64,000 nt of DNA from Parasphingopyxis lamellibrachiae. GTDB lineage: Bacteria; Pseudomonadota; Alphaproteobacteria; Sphingomonadales; Sphingomonadaceae. Shown piece after piece: positions 1 to 10,200 of the stretch. The number at the start of each line of letters is the position of its first letter. The first letter of the stretch is position 1. Location of the stretch: positions 1,597,763 to 1,661,762 of the forward strand of contig NZ_QRDP01000004.1 of assembly GCF_003385775.1 (NCBI RefSeq), in the 5' to 3' direction. The notes under the pieces were generated by a model. It had not been told where the DNA came from, ran no database searches, and saw only the letters and a program-made list of their open reading frames with translations. The position numbers and the translations under genes are program-made.

Positions 1-449
1 GCTCGATCAGCTTCGATCATCCCGATCCGTCGATCTTCACGGTGCTGACATCGCCTTCGGCAAGCCCCGGCACCGCCAATTGCGATTTCGTGATCTTCCC
101 GCCGCGCTGGCTGGTCGGCGAAGACACGTTCCGCCCGCCCTGGTTCCACCGCAATATCATGAGCGAGTTCATGGGGCTCGTTCATGGCGAATATGACGCC
201 AAGGCCGGCGGCTTCGCTCCGGGCGGCGCGTCACTGCACAATTGCATGAGCGCGCACGGGCCGGACAAAACCTCGACCGAAAACGCGATGGTCACCGACC
301 TGAAACCGCAAAAGGTAGACGATACCATGGCCTTCATGTTCGAAAGTTGCCTGCCGATCCGGCCGACCCGCTTCGCCATGGACACATCCCTGCTGCAGAC
401 AGGCTATGACGAGTGCTGGGCTGGATTCGACAAGGCGAAGCTGCCTTAG
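1..449 (+). CDS. hmgA: Homogentisate 1,2-dioxygenase, C-terminal part (5' truncated by window edge)
   Basis: HmgA opens the ring of homogentisate to maleylacetoacetate in tyrosine/phenylalanine breakdown, using a non-haem Fe(II). Only the last 148 codons are present (frame begins at base 3), about one third of the usual 430-440 residue protein. The three iron ligands known from the family are visible: His in WFHRN, Glu in MSEFMGL and His in SAHGPD. The family's FRPPWFHRN and GGFAPGG blocks are also present. Translation ends with TAG at 447-449. The start and upstream neighbours lie outside the window. Identification is firm from motif order and spacing. Confidence 0.95.
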   Translation, partial: SISFDHPDPSIFTVLTSPSASPGTANCDFVIFPPRWLVGEDTFRPPWFHRNIMSEFMGLVHGEYDAKAGGFAPGGASLHNCMSAHGPDKTSTENAMVTDLKPQKVDDTMAFMFESCLPIRPTRFAMDTSLLQTGYDECWAGFDKAKLP

Positions 450-495
450 ACCACTCCATTTCGTCAACGCTAAACCCGTCGGAGCACCGCACAAA

Positions 496-520
496 CGCTT
501 TGACGGGCTCAGCACGAGCG
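496..520. repeat. Degenerate copy of dispersed sphingomonad-type repeat
   Basis: CGCTTTGACGGGCTCAGCAC resembles the repeat arm seen at 10268-10285 (GTTCGACAAGCTCAGGGC), with several substitutions. It lies in the 78-bp gap between the convergent hmgA and MFS genes, a typical place for such repeats. Confidence 0.5.
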
Positions 521-527
521 CGGGAGT

Positions 528-1805
528 TCAGGCACGCGTTCGGGGATCGCGAACGAAACCTATCATCGCAATGAGCGCGGCGAGGATCAGGCCGATCGAA
601 ATCCAGAACAGCGGGACATAACCGAAGGACGCCGCGATGAGGCCGCCCGCGAGTGGCCCAAGCGCCGCCATACTCGTTTCCGCCGTTGTCGATAGCGCGA
701 GCCGCATCGGCAGGTCTTCCCGGCTACCGAATTCGAGCACGATGGTCGTCGCGCTCATCATATAGCCGGACATGGACGCCCCGATCCCAAGAAAGGCGAT
801 GAAGATAGGTATCGGGCCATTTGCGACGAGCAGCAAAGCGAGCGCCGCAAGCCAGACCAGCAAGGCGAGGATCATCGTCAACCGATAGCCGCGCCGATCC
901 CCCAAATGCCCCCAGAGCAGGTTCGAGATGGTATCCGCGCCGAGAAACGCGACCGTCAGCAGTCCAAGCGCCGCCCCGCTCAATTCCATCCGGTCGGCTG
1001 CGTAGAGAATGTAGAAGGGCATGGATATCCGGGCGGCAACCGCAAAAAGCTGGGCAATCACGAACCAGCGATAATCGCGGTCGGACAGCAATTCCGGAAA
1101 GTCGCGAAGCCGTTCCCGTATCGACATTTTCGGCCGCACCGTCGGCGGTTCGGGCTCGCGCACGAAACGGTAAAGGACGTAGAGGCCGATACTGGTCAGA
1201 ACGAAGCAGAGCAGGAATGTCGTCGCATAGCCATTGCCAAGCGTTTCATGTTCGATGAACCAGGCGCCGGCAAAATAGGAAAGCAAGGCCGCGATCCCCG
1301 CACCGGCGACATTGCGATAAGCCTGCAGGCGCCCGCGCCGAGCAATCGGAATAACCTTTGAAAGCAGCATCTGGAAAGCAACGCGCTGCTGCCCCTGGAA
1401 AAAGCCCAGCAGAAAAAGGAACAGGAATGTCGCGAACAGAAGGAGCGAACCGGTCAGGAAAAAGCCGGCAAGCGCCAGGCCCAGTATCTGCACGCGCATG
1501 GCGATGCCGATCTGGATCGCGCGCGGCATCACACGGGTCCGGTGCTCGAGATTGGACGCGCTGATCATGGGCGAAACGGCGGCCCCGGCCTGCAACAGCC
1601 CCTGTCCCAGCCCGACAAGAGCGTTCGAGCCGGTCAGCGCAAACAGATAGGCCGGCAGGAAAGTCGGCGCCATCAATATGCGAAACCCTGTCATGCCGAG
1701 CATGCCATGGGCGAAATGCGCTACATAGTTGGCGCGGAGATTGTTCTCGACGAACTGGTCATATTCGGCTTCCCGCCGCGCCAGATCAGCCGGACCGTCG
1801 CTCAC
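528..1805 (-). CDS. Major facilitator superfamily transporter
   Basis: A predicted inner-membrane carrier of about 425 residues with roughly twelve hydrophobic segments and short charged loops, the usual MFS layout. The substrate is not evident. As last gene of a leftward operon (fadB-like, amidase, acyl-CoA dehydrogenase, MFS), it may import or export a compound handled by that operon; this is inference. GTG at 1805 was chosen because longer starts, up to 1949, would overlap the acyl-CoA dehydrogenase by about 100 bp and add a Ser/Pro-rich tail with no membrane or domain character. No strong ribosome binding site is seen for any candidate, so the N-terminus is uncertain. Confidence 0.8.
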   Translation of the reverse strand: MSDGPADLARREAEYDQFVENNLRANYVAHFAHGMLGMTGFRILMAPTFLPAYLFALTGSNALVGLGQGLLQAGAAVSPMISASNLEHRTRVMPRAIQIGIAMRVQILGLALAGFFLTGSLLLFATFLFLFLLGFFQGQQRVAFQMLLSKVIPIARRGRLQAYRNVAGAGIAALLSYFAGAWFIEHETLGNGYATTFLLCFVLTSIGLYVLYRFVREPEPPTVRPKMSIRERLRDFPELLSDRDYRWFVIAQLFAVAARISMPFYILYAADRMELSGAALGLLTVAFLGADTISNLLWGHLGDRRGYRLTMILALLVWLAALALLLVANGPIPIFIAFLGIGASMSGYMMSATTIVLEFGSREDLPMRLALSTTAETSMAALGPLAGGLIAASFGYVPLFWISIGLILAALIAMIGFVRDPRTRA

Positions 1806-1848
1806 GGATGACGGCGGAGAGGCGGGTGGCGGAGAGGCAGTCGGACGA

Positions 1849-2934
1849 TCAATAGCTGTTGAGCTTGGCGAATCGCTCGCGGTGGTAGCCGGATCCGCCC
1901 CACTGGCTTTCCAGCACGCGGGCGCGCTTGAAATAGAAGCCCGCGTCATGCTCGTCGGTCATGCCGATGCCGCCATGAAGCTGAATCATCTCATGCGTCA
2001 GACGGTGGACCGTATCGTTTGCGGTGGCCTTGGCGACGGCAACCGTCTCAGCGGCGCTGCCAATATCCGTATCGAGGGCCTGAAGGGCGGCCTCGACGGC
2101 CGAACGCATCATCTCCAGATCGCCGAACATCTCGGCCATCCGGTGCTGGAGCGCCTGGAAGCTCGAGAGCACCTGCCCGAACTGGACCCGCGTTTTCAGA
2201 TAATCGTTGGTGGTTGCGAAAGCCTGCACGGCAAGCCCGAGCATCTCGGCACAGGCAATCACACGAGCGCAATCGAGAACCTTGCCACGCAGATCGTCTC
2301 CCCCTTCGGCGAGCCGGGAATCATTACCGATCGCGACATCGTCGAACGCGATTTCTGCATGGCTGCGGGAGTCGACAACGGCGCGCTTTGCCCGCGACAC
2401 GCCATCCGCATCGCCATCCACAAGGTAGAGCCCGTCTTTTGCCGCCACAACAAACAGGCTGGCACTATCGCCCTCGGCGACAAAGGCCTTAGCCCCGTTG
2501 ATCTTGCCGCCTTCCACTACGGTTTCGATTTTCTCGGGATTATGATGCGCGCCTTCGTCGATGGCCAGTGTCGCCACAAGTTCGCCGCTGGCGATTTTAG
2601 GCAGGTATTTGGCTTTTTGCGCATCGGACCCGCCCAGTATGATGGCCATTGCCGCCGTCGAGCTTGCCGCCAGAGGCGCCGCCGCAACGTTGCGGCCCAA
2701 CTCCTCGAGAACCAGCCCGAGACCGGCAAAACCGAAGTCGCTGCCGCCAAATTCTTCGGGAATGATGATTCCCGTCCAGCCCATCTCGGCCATCTGCGCA
2801 TAGACGGCAGGATCATAGCCTTCGGCATGGCCGGCATCTCGCGCCTTGCGGAAAGCGGCGACCGGATTTTCCTTGTCCGACCATTCGCGCGCCATATCGC
2901 GCAACATCACCTGTTCGTCTGTAAGACCTACCAT
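1849..2934 (-). CDS. Acyl-CoA dehydrogenase family protein
   Basis: An FAD-dependent alpha,beta-dehydrogenase of an acyl-CoA (361 residues). The N-terminal helical domain (DEQVMLRDMAREW), the PEEFGG block near residue 60 and the C-terminal GGIGMTDEHD motif are visible. The usual catalytic IYEGT stretch is missing; the C-terminus reads FYFKRARVLESQWGGSGYHRERF. That form is typical of the divergent ACADs that often work as heteromers in steroid or cyclic-acid breakdown, yet no second ACAD is adjacent. ATG at 2934 is preceded by AGAGGA at good spacing, which decides it over a longer frame to 2991. Operon partner of the amidase and the beta-oxidation gene upstream. Confidence 0.9.
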   Translation of the reverse strand: MVGLTDEQVMLRDMAREWSDKENPVAAFRKARDAGHAEGYDPAVYAQMAEMGWTGIIIPEEFGGSDFGFAGLGLVLEELGRNVAAAPLAASSTAAMAIILGGSDAQKAKYLPKIASGELVATLAIDEGAHHNPEKIETVVEGGKINGAKAFVAEGDSASLFVVAAKDGLYLVDGDADGVSRAKRAVVDSRSHAEIAFDDVAIGNDSRLAEGGDDLRGKVLDCARVIACAEMLGLAVQAFATTNDYLKTRVQFGQVLSSFQALQHRMAEMFGDLEMMRSAVEAALQALDTDIGSAAETVAVAKATANDTVHRLTHEMIQLHGGIGMTDEHDAGFYFKRARVLESQWGGSGYHRERFAKLNSY

Positions 2935-3018
2935 TGCTATCCTCTTTCGCTCGCCATCGGGGCGCCGTTGGTTTCCGTTAACGTCAAGCATAGTCGCGCG
3001 ACTATGGCAAGGGGAAGG

Positions 3019-4338
3019 CTAGGCCAGTTCCCCGATCATGCGGGCCAGGGCAACCACTGTCTGGTCGGCGTGGAAATCGCCGATGATCTGGAGCCCAATG
3101 GGCAGGCCGTCCGCATCTTCACCGATTGGAGCGCTGGCGGCAGGCAAGCCCGGATAGGTGGCTATGCTGACCCAGCCGAACTGCTCGCCGAACGGGCGTT
3201 CCTCGCCATTCACGACCAGCTTGCGTTCGCCCATCGGCACCGACGAATGCGGAAATGCGGTGGTGCCGGCATTGGGGCAGAGGATCGCGTCGAATTCGCC
3301 GAACAAGGCGCGGAACTGGCGTTGGGCCCGCGCCTGCTGGTCGAGGATGTCCATCCAGCCGGGGAAATCGGGCAGCGGATAGTCCGATGCCGGATCGCGG
3401 GCGGCCAGCACCGTCAGCAGCATATGGAGATATTGGCGATGCAGAGCGGCAAGATCGGGCAGCAGGTCGCTCTGCCGCGTAACCGCTGCGCCCGCGCGCT
3501 CGCAGCGCTCCACCGTCTCATCAATGGCTGCCGCAATCGCATCGTCGACAATCGCGAGGTCGCTGTCTGTCACGACGAGCAGGCGGCACTCATCCAGGTT
3601 CTTCCGCCGGGTTCGCGGCAGCGCGATATCCGATGTCAGGTCCAGCGCCAGAGCCAGGTCAGCGGCGCTGCGCGCAAGCGGCCCGGTGACCGAGAGCGGA
3701 ATATCGGCGCCATCCGTGCCAGGGAAGAAATGGCCTTCGAGCGGCACGACGCCATAGCTCGGCTTGAGCCCGTAGACGCCGCAAAAATTGGCCGGAATGC
3801 GGATCGAGCCGCCAATATCCGACCCATATTCAAGCGGCACCATTCCCGCGGCAAGCGCCGCCGCCGAGCCGCCCGACGAACCGCCAACGACCCGCGAAAG
3901 ATCGTGGGGATTGCCGGTTCGGCCATAGACCGGATTTTCTGACTGCCAGTCGGCCAGCATAGGCGGCACATTGGTTTTACCAAGCAGGATAGCGCCGGCC
4001 GATTTGAGGCGCTGGACCACGAGCGAATCCTTCTGCGCAACGAAGTCCTTCGCCGACTCAAGACCCCAGGTCGTTGGCAGGCCAGCAACGTCGTGCGATT
4101 CCTTGATCGTCATCGGCACCCCGAGCAGCGGTTTCGTCTCACCAGCGGTGTTTGCCTTGTCAGCCGCGCGCGCTGTTTCGCGGGCCCGGTCGAAATCGCG
4201 AACGACGACCGCATTGATGTCGCCATCCCGCTCTTCGATCCGGGCAATTGCCGCTTCGCATTCCGCTTCCGCGCTGGATTCGCCTCTGGCGATGGCCTGG
4301 GCGGTTTCGATGGCGGTCTTCTCGCTGACGCTAATCAT
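3019..4338 (-). CDS. Amidase (amidase signature family)
   Basis: Hydrolyses an amide bond through the Ser-cisSer-Lys triad of the amidase signature (AS) family. All three parts are visible: Lys79 in TIKES, the GGSSGGSAAA loop at about 152-160 with the cis-Ser, and the nucleophile Ser178 in SDIGGSIR. Length (439 residues) is normal. The ATG is preceded by GGAGAA. Substrate cannot be read from sequence: AS enzymes include general amidases, aryl-acylamidases and fatty-acid amide hydrolases. Its place between a fadB-like gene and an acyl-CoA dehydrogenase suggests it frees a carboxylic acid that is then activated to a CoA ester. Confidence 0.92.
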   Translation of the reverse strand: MISVSEKTAIETAQAIARGESSAEAECEAAIARIEERDGDINAVVVRDFDRARETARAADKANTAGETKPLLGVPMTIKESHDVAGLPTTWGLESAKDFVAQKDSLVVQRLKSAGAILLGKTNVPPMLADWQSENPVYGRTGNPHDLSRVVGGSSGGSAAALAAGMVPLEYGSDIGGSIRIPANFCGVYGLKPSYGVVPLEGHFFPGTDGADIPLSVTGPLARSAADLALALDLTSDIALPRTRRKNLDECRLLVVTDSDLAIVDDAIAAAIDETVERCERAGAAVTRQSDLLPDLAALHRQYLHMLLTVLAARDPASDYPLPDFPGWMDILDQQARAQRQFRALFGEFDAILCPNAGTTAFPHSSVPMGERKLVVNGEERPFGEQFGWVSIATYPGLPAASAPIGEDADGLPIGLQIIGDFHADQTVVALARMIGELA

Positions 4339-4373
4339 GGCATTCTCCGGGGAATCGTTGAGACTGAAGGCCG

Positions 4374-6425
4374 CTAGTTAAACCGCTCGCCTTTCTCCGC
4401 CTTATCCTTCAGCAGTTGCGACAGGCGGAAATTCTCGCCCAGTCGCTCCTTGTGCTTTTCAAGGCCGGCAACGACCGTGTCCAGCCCGATCGTATCGGCC
4501 CAGAACATCGGCCCGCCCGTATAAAGCGGCCAGCCATAGCCGTTGATCCAGACGACATCGATGTCGCTCGCCCGCTGCGCCATGCCTTCCTCCAGGATCA
4601 GCGCGCCTTCGTTGACCATCGGATAAAGCAGCCGCTCGCGAATCTCTTCCTTGGAGATATCGCGCTGTTCGACGCCCTGCTTCTCTGCGAAGTCTGCGAT
4701 CAGCTTTTTGACATCGTCGGACGGTGTACGCTGCCGCGCCTCGTCATAGTCATAAAAGCCTGCCCCGGTTTTCTGGCCGCGCCGGTCCATCGCGCACAGC
4801 GCGTCCCGGATGCTTTCGATCCGGGTCGGGTCGCGGTGCCAGCCGATATCGAGGCCGGCAAGATCGGACATCTGGAACGGCCCCATCGGAAAACCGAAAT
4901 CGAGCAAAACCTCGTCGACTTCCCAGTAATTGGCGCCTTCCATGATCAGCGCATTGGCCTGCCCTTGGCGCGGGCTGAGCATGCGGTTGCCGATAAAACC
5001 GTCGCAAACTCCGGCAACGACGGCGATCTTGCCGATCTTCTTGGCCAGCTTCATCGCCGTGGCGAGCACCTGATCGGCGGTCTTTTCGCCGCGCACCACC
5101 TCCAGCAGCTTCATGACATTGGCCGGCGAGAAGAAGTGCAGGCCGAGAACGGCTTCGGGACGCTTGGTCGCCGTCGCGATCTCATCGACATTCAGATAGC
5201 TGGTGTTGGAAGCAAGGAGCGCACCCTGTTTCACCACCGAATCCAGCTTGGCGAACACCTCTTTCTTCACGTCCATATTCTCGAACACGGCCTCGATAAC
5301 CAGGTCGCAATCAGCCAGATCGTCATAGTCCAGGGTCGGCGTCAGCAGGCCCATCGCCTGCTCAACCTGTTCGGCGGTCATCCGTCCACGCTTGGCCGTG
5401 CGTTCATAATTGGCGCGCATCACGCCCGTGCCGCGGTCCAGCGCCTCCTGTTCCATCTCAAGGATCGTCACCGGGATACCGGCGGAGAGGAAATTCATCG
5501 AAATGCCGCCACCCATCGTGCCGGCCCCGATCACGCCAACCTTTCTGATCGGCAGAAGTTCGATATCCCTGGCGATGCCTTCGATCTTGTTCGCGGCGCG
5601 CTCGGCGAAGAAATAATGACGCATGGCGGCCGATTGCGTGCCGCCCATCAACCCCATGAACAGCTCGCGCTCTTTCTTGACGCCGTCTTCATAGGACATC
5701 TCGCCGGCAGCTTTCACCGCCTCGATACCGGCGGCCGGTGCGTCGAAACCGCGCAGTTTGCGGCCATGTTTGGCGCGGAACTCGTCGAAGATCGCCGGAT
5801 TTTCGACGCCATCGCGGTTCGCTGTGCCCTCGCTCGAGCGCGGCACGGGCTTATCCGTCTGCGCGCGCGCAAAGGCGACCGCTTCTTCCGCCAGACTCTC
5901 TTCGCCGACGATCGCGTCGACCAGCCCGATGGCTTGGGCCTTGCTGGCCGCAATCGGATTGCCGACGACAACCATCGGCAGTGCGGCCTCCGCGCCTACG
6001 ACCCGCGGCAACCGCTGGGTACCGGCGGCACCGGGAATGAGCCCGAGCTTGACTTCAGGCAGGCCGAGTTTCGCGGAGGGAACGGCCACGCGGTAATGGC
6101 AGGCCAATGCAACTTCGCAGCCGCCGCCGAGCGCCGTGCCATGAATGGCGGCAACCACGGGCTTGTCGCTCGCCTCGATCGTATCGAGCACATCGCCCAG
6201 CCCCGGCCCCTGCGGCGGCTTGCCGAATTCGGTAATGTCCGCACCGGCAAAAAAGGTCCGTCCGTCACAGCGAATCACAACCGCTTTAACACTGTCGTCG
6301 CCAAGCGCTTCCTCGATACCATCGGCCAACCCCTGCCGGACAGCCTGGCCCAGCGCATTGACAGGCGGATTGTTTGAAATGATGACGAGCACATCGTCAT
6401 GACGTTCGGTGGTGATCACTGACAT
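4374..6425 (-). CDS. Bifunctional enoyl-CoA hydratase / 3-hydroxyacyl-CoA dehydrogenase (FadB/FadJ type)
   Basis: Carries two successive beta-oxidation steps: hydration of 2-enoyl-CoA and NAD-dependent oxidation of the 3-hydroxyacyl-CoA. The crotonase domain spans about 1-190, with the two catalytic glutamates expected at Glu104 (GGGCEVALA) and Glu124 (GLPEVKLGL). The NAD-binding domain follows, with [11 protein letters not shown] at 297-307 and the catalytic His in [16 protein letters not shown]-terminal helical dimerisation region completes the 683 residues, the usual length. First gene of a leftward operon with a good GGAGAA site before the ATG. No beta subunit (thiolase) is adjacent. It diverges from the acyl-CoA synthetase across 181 bp that should hold both promoters. 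Confidence 0.95.
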   Translation of the reverse strand: MSVITTERHDDVLVIISNNPPVNALGQAVRQGLADGIEEALGDDSVKAVVIRCDGRTFFAGADITEFGKPPQGPGLGDVLDTIEASDKPVVAAIHGTALGGGCEVALACHYRVAVPSAKLGLPEVKLGLIPGAAGTQRLPRVVGAEAALPMVVVGNPIAASKAQAIGLVDAIVGEESLAEEAVAFARAQTDKPVPRSSEGTANRDGVENPAIFDEFRAKHGRKLRGFDAPAAGIEAVKAAGEMSYEDGVKKERELFMGLMGGTQSAAMRHYFFAERAANKIEGIARDIELLPIRKVGVIGAGTMGGGISMNFLSAGIPVTILEMEQEALDRGTGVMRANYERTAKRGRMTAEQVEQAMGLLTPTLDYDDLADCDLVIEAVFENMDVKKEVFAKLDSVVKQGALLASNTSYLNVDEIATATKRPEAVLGLHFFSPANVMKLLEVVRGEKTADQVLATAMKLAKKIGKIAVVAGVCDGFIGNRMLSPRQGQANALIMEGANYWEVDEVLLDFGFPMGPFQMSDLAGLDIGWHRDPTRIESIRDALCAMDRRGQKTGAGFYDYDEARQRTPSDDVKKLIADFAEKQGVEQRDISKEEIRERLLYPMVNEGALILEEGMAQRASDIDVVWINGYGWPLYTGGPMFWADTIGLDTVVAGLEKHKERLGENFRLSQLLKDKAEKGERFN

Positions 6426-6606
6426 GGGGAATTCTCCGCTAGCGTTTTCTTTCGCTTGTCGCGCATCGACCGGGGGGCTGGCAAGGCTGACGTTACGTAA
6501 GGGGAAGCCGCCCCTTGTGATTAGGCGCTTCGCCTCATAGCAAGAGCAAAAGCCAGAAGCCGGGGAATCGCAAATCCACCGGCCATTCCTTTTGGAGAGA
6601 ATTTAC

Positions 6607-8367
6607 GTGACCGAGATCAATCTGAATCCCGACCATCCCGACTGGCCTGTTGTCTCCCTCGCGAGGGCCAATGCGATGCTGACCTCCGAAGGGAGTCCGT
6701 TCGAGACAGAGGTGGTGGAGATCAACGGCCGGCCGACGACAGTCTGGAAGAGCATCCCGCCCACCTTCGCCGATTTTGCCCGGCTCGCTCGCGCTGCCTT
6801 TGGCGACCGTGAGTTCATCATCTTCGAAGACGAACGGGTGACCTATGACGCCTGGTTCCGCGCGGCCGCAACGCTGGCGCATAAGCTGCGCGAAATGGGC
6901 GTCGAAAAAGGCGATCGCGTCGCACTTGCTGCGCGCAACCTGCCGGAATGGCCGGTGGCCTATTTCGCCACGCTTTCGCTCGGCGCTATCGCGGTTCCGC
7001 TCAACGGCTGGTGGACGGGCGGCGAGCTCGAATATGGACTGACGGACTCCGGGGCCAAAATTCTTATTGCCGATGGCTCGCTCTATCAGCGGATCAAGCC
7101 ACATCTCGAAAACCTGCCGACACTCGAGAATATTATCGTAACGCGGCCCGCCGGCGATCTCGATCAGGGGGTTATCGCCCTCGCCGATCTGATCGGAACG
7201 AGCCATGAATGGGCAGGCCTTCCCGACACGGACTTTCCCGAAGCCGATATCGGCCCGGAGACCGACGCGTCCATTCTCTATACGAGCGGCACGACCGGCC
7301 AGCCCAAGGGCGCGGTCGCAACGCATCGCAATTCGCTGACCAACCTGCTTTCCTCCGCCTATGCCACCACGCGCGGCGCGCTCCGGCGCGGTGAGGAGCT
7401 GCCGCCGCCCGGCACGCTGCCCGATCCGATGACGGTGCTGCTCGTCATCCCGCTGTTCCACGTTACCGGATGCACCGCCATGATGGGCCCGGTGATGGCC
7501 GGCGGATCGAAACTGGTGCTGATGCGCAAATGGGACACCGTTCGCGCGATGGAGCTGATCGAGCGCGAGAAGGTCACGCTGACTGGCGGCGTCCCGACGA
7601 TCGCCTGGCAGATTCTCGAACACCCCGACCGGGACAAATACGATCTTTCTAGCCTCGACAGCATCACCTATGGCGGTGCCCCGGCATCGCCCGATCTCGT
7701 CCGCAAGATCAAAAGCGATTTCAAATCCTCGCCAGCCATGGGCTGGGGGATGACCGAAACCTCGGGCACGGTGACCGGCCACAGCGCCGAGGACTATCTC
7801 AACCGCCCGGACAGCTGCGGCCCGCCCGTTCCGGTCGCGCAGCTCAAAATCATGTCGGAAGACGGTACGCGGGAGTTACCCGTAGGAGAGATCGGCGAAC
7901 TCTGGGCGTTTGGCGCGATGGTCGTCAAAGGCTATTGGAACAAGCCGGAAGCGAATGAGGAGGCCTTTGTCGACGGCTGGATCCGCACCGGCGATCTTGC
8001 GAAACTGGACGACGAAGGTTTCTGCTATATCTGCGACCGGGCCAAGGACATGATCATCCGCGGTGGCGAGAATATCTATTCGAGCGAAGTCGAGAACTGC
8101 CTCTACGATCATCCGGCCGTAACCGATGCCGCGCTGGTCGGTATTCCGCACAAGCAGCTCGGCGAAGAACCTGCCGCTGTCGTCCATTGCGCGCCCGGCC
8201 ATGAGGTGAGCGAGGCCGAGTTGCAAGCCTGGGTCGCCGAACGGCTGGCCAAGTTCAAGGTGCCGGTGAAGATCGTCTTTGTCGAAGAAACGCTGCCGCG
8301 CAACGCGAACGGCAAGATCCTGAAAAAGGATCTGCCGAAACTCTATTTTCCGGAGGCAGCAGCCTAG
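6607..8367 (+). CDS. Acyl-CoA synthetase (AMP-dependent synthetase/ligase)
   Basis: Activates a carboxylic acid to its CoA thioester via an acyl-adenylate. The P-loop YTSGTTGQPKG sits at about 225-235, the GWGMTETSG adenylate motif near 375, the GWIRTGDLA hinge region near 460, and the C-terminal lysine motif PRNANGKILKKD near 570. GTG at 6607 is chosen: GGAGAGA at 6594-6600 gives 6-nt spacing, whereas the in-frame TTG at 6592 overlaps that site. At 586 residues it is full length. Substrate is unknown; it faces a beta-oxidation operon and probably supplies it with acyl-CoA. It converges on the thioesterase gene with only 33 bp between. Confidence 0.93.
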   Translation: MTEINLNPDHPDWPVVSLARANAMLTSEGSPFETEVVEINGRPTTVWKSIPPTFADFARLARAAFGDREFIIFEDERVTYDAWFRAAATLAHKLREMGVEKGDRVALAARNLPEWPVAYFATLSLGAIAVPLNGWWTGGELEYGLTDSGAKILIADGSLYQRIKPHLENLPTLENIIVTRPAGDLDQGVIALADLIGTSHEWAGLPDTDFPEADIGPETDASILYTSGTTGQPKGAVATHRNSLTNLLSSAYATTRGALRRGEELPPPGTLPDPMTVLLVIPLFHVTGCTAMMGPVMAGGSKLVLMRKWDTVRAMELIEREKVTLTGGVPTIAWQILEHPDRDKYDLSSLDSITYGGAPASPDLVRKIKSDFKSSPAMGWGMTETSGTVTGHSAEDYLNRPDSCGPPVPVAQLKIMSEDGTRELPVGEIGELWAFGAMVVKGYWNKPEANEEAFVDGWIRTGDLAKLDDEGFCYICDRAKDMIIRGGENIYSSEVENCLYDHPAVTDAALVGIPHKQLGEEPAAVVHCAPGHEVSEAELQAWVAERLAKFKVPVKIVFVEETLPRNANGKILKKDLPKLYFPEAAA

Positions 8368-8400
8368 GCCATCAAATCGGCGGTGCTGAAATGCGGCGAC

Positions 8401-9180
8401 TTAGCTGAACAGCGCGACGCTTTGCATCCCGGCAAGCACGGCGGTTCCGTCCGTCGACCACAGGCCCATTTGCTGGCTGCTGTTGCCGTGGCGGACGAGA
8501 TCCGATTCCGTGCGCAACAGCCACCAGCCGTTTTCAGTCACCGGCGCGGGCTCAAGGATACTGGCGAACCAGTTGATTGAACTCACCGGTGCACCGCGCG
8601 ACTGCAGCGCCACAGCCGCCGGGGGCAGCGCATCGCCCATCACCATCATCTCGATCATCGGATCGATCCCGTCGCGTTCGGCAAGGCGCAGCCAGCGCGT
8701 AAAGCGCGGTAGGCCCTCGGCATCCGGATTGCGGCTTTCCCGATATTCGAAATGATGGGTGAAAAATTCGGGCGGACCGGAGCGCAGGGCGTCGTCGGGC
8801 GGCGGCGGGCCGATATTGGGCGCGTCGTGATGCGCATAATCGACCTCGGATTCCAGCGCCTGCATGAACACGTAAATCGCGCGCAGCCCCAGCCCTTTGT
8901 CGGAGTGGATGTCGGACTGGATAAAGGCCGCCGTCCGCCCGCGCCGCAGCAATTTGGTTGTAACGGTCACTTCGCCGGCAAGCGGGCCAATAAACGATAT
9001 CTGCGCAGAGCGGAGGGGCGGAAGATCGTCGGCGGACTGCTGCGCGGCATGCAGACCAAGCGCAGCGCTGAGCCCGCCATAGGCCGTACGGCCCTGCATC
9101 CAGGTCGAGGGAATCTCGACGGTGTACCCTTCGCCGGCAGGCGCGAAACTCTCGAGTATTTGTTGGAGATTGGTTGGCAT
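8401..9180 (-). CDS. Acyl-CoA thioesterase, double-hotdog (TesB-like)
   Basis: Predicted to hydrolyse acyl-CoA to free acid plus CoA. The 259 residues carry two hotdog halves. The N-terminal half has TWMQGRTAYGGLSAALG, the helix that starts the hotdog fold, and SFIGPLAGEVTV. The C-terminal half ends in HGNSSQQMGLWSTDGTAVLAGMQ-like sequence with the DGT block typical of TesB/4HBT_3 proteins. It is the last gene of a leftward run of oxidoreductases. It may balance CoA pools for the catabolic cluster; the exact chain length is not readable. Confidence 0.87.
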   Translation of the reverse strand: MPTNLQQILESFAPAGEGYTVEIPSTWMQGRTAYGGLSAALGLHAAQQSADDLPPLRSAQISFIGPLAGEVTVTTKLLRRGRTAAFIQSDIHSDKGLGLRAIYVFMQALESEVDYAHHDAPNIGPPPPDDALRSGPPEFFTHHFEYRESRNPDAEGLPRFTRWLRLAERDGIDPMIEMMVMGDALPPAAVALQSRGAPVSSINWFASILEPAPVTENGWWLLRTESDLVRHGNSSQQMGLWSTDGTAVLAGMQSVALFS

Positions 9181-9231
9181 ATTCTGGTCTCTGCATATTT
9201 CGTAGGTCGAAAGCTGGGCGGTTTTTTCCGG

Positions 9232-10188
9232 TTAAGGTCGCGGGATCGCCGCGACGATCGCTTCCGCCTGGGCGAAAAGTGCCGGATCGATCTCAAGGCC
9301 GCTCGCAGCGGCATTGTCGTCCAGCTGCTCCGGGCGGCTCGCCCCGACAATGGCCGATGCGACATTGGGCTCGCGCAAGACCCAGGCCAGCGCGAACTGC
9401 GCCATGCTGCACCCGGCTTCTTCGGCCAGCGGCCTGATCCGGTCGACGGCGCCGATCACCTCGGGTCGCATCAGAAGCTCCATAAAGCCTCCCATGGCAT
9501 CACTCGCCGCGCGGCTGTCTTCTGGTGGAGGAGCGTCGGCGCTATATTTGCCCGTGAGCACACCCTGCCCCAGGGGCGACCAGACAATCTGGGAAATTCC
9601 ATTGTCCACGCAAAGCGGAATGACGGCCTTTTCCGGCCTGGGCCAGAGAAGCGAATATTGCGGTTGGCTGGAGACGAATTTTTCAACGCCCGGCACCATA
9701 TCGAGAGCCGCCTGGATCTGATCGGGCTCCCATTCGGAAAAGCCGATATAGCGCACCTTGCCCGCCTGCACCGCCGCCGTCAGCGCGGCCATTGTTTCCT
9801 CCAGCGGAGTATTCGGGTCGTAGCGATGGCACTGATAGAGATCGACATAGTCTGTGCGCAGCCTTTCAAGAGACGCATCAAGCTGCTTCTCTATCTGCGC
9901 GCGCGAAAGCCCCTGATCTTCCTCGGCTTCCGACATTCTTCCCCAAACCTTGGTGGCAAGAACATAGCTGTCGCGCGCCCGGCTTTGCAGAGCTTCGCCG
10001 GTCACCAGCTCGGATGCGCCGCGCCCATAGACATTTGCCGTGTCGATGAAATTTATCCCGCGATCGAAGGCGCGGTCGATACAGGCAATGGCAGCATCTT
10101 TCTCAACCCCCACACCTGTGGTGAGCCAGGTGCCAAAAGCAATCTCGGATACTTCGAGATCGCTCGATCCCAATTTGCGATATTTCAT
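9232..10188 (-). CDS. Aldo/keto reductase
   Basis: An NADPH-dependent (beta/alpha)8 oxidoreductase of 318 residues. The AKR tetrad is visible: Asp and Tyr in FIDTANVYG, Lys in LATKVWG and His in YQCHRYD. The C-terminal cofactor site reads AIVGASRPEQLDDN. The overall pattern matches AKR13/voltage-gated K-channel beta-like reductases. ATG at 10188 has GGAGG upstream. A longer frame to 10251 is rejected because it would run through the dispersed repeat at 10201. The gene sits behind that repeat, so it may be transcribed separately from the three SDR genes. Confidence 0.92.
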   Translation of the reverse strand: MKYRKLGSSDLEVSEIAFGTWLTTGVGVEKDAAIACIDRAFDRGINFIDTANVYGRGASELVTGEALQSRARDSYVLATKVWGRMSEAEEDQGLSRAQIEKQLDASLERLRTDYVDLYQCHRYDPNTPLEETMAALTAAVQAGKVRYIGFSEWEPDQIQAALDMVPGVEKFVSSQPQYSLLWPRPEKAVIPLCVDNGISQIVWSPLGQGVLTGKYSADAPPPEDSRAASDAMGGFMELLMRPEVIGAVDRIRPLAEEAGCSMAQFALAWVLREPNVASAIVGASRPEQLDDNAAASGLEIDPALFAQAEAIVAAIPRP

Positions 10189-10200
10189 GCTTCCCAACCT

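Noticed and set aside
1729-3942. A 737-codon open frame on the plus strand opposite the acyl-CoA dehydrogenase and amidase genes.
   Set aside because: It lies antisense to two well-supported genes in high-GC DNA, has no family motif and no ribosome site; such shadow frames are expected here.
4416-6377. A 653-codon open frame opposite the FadB-like gene.
   Set aside because: It is His/Arg-rich antisense sequence across a gene with intact motifs; a shadow of codon bias.
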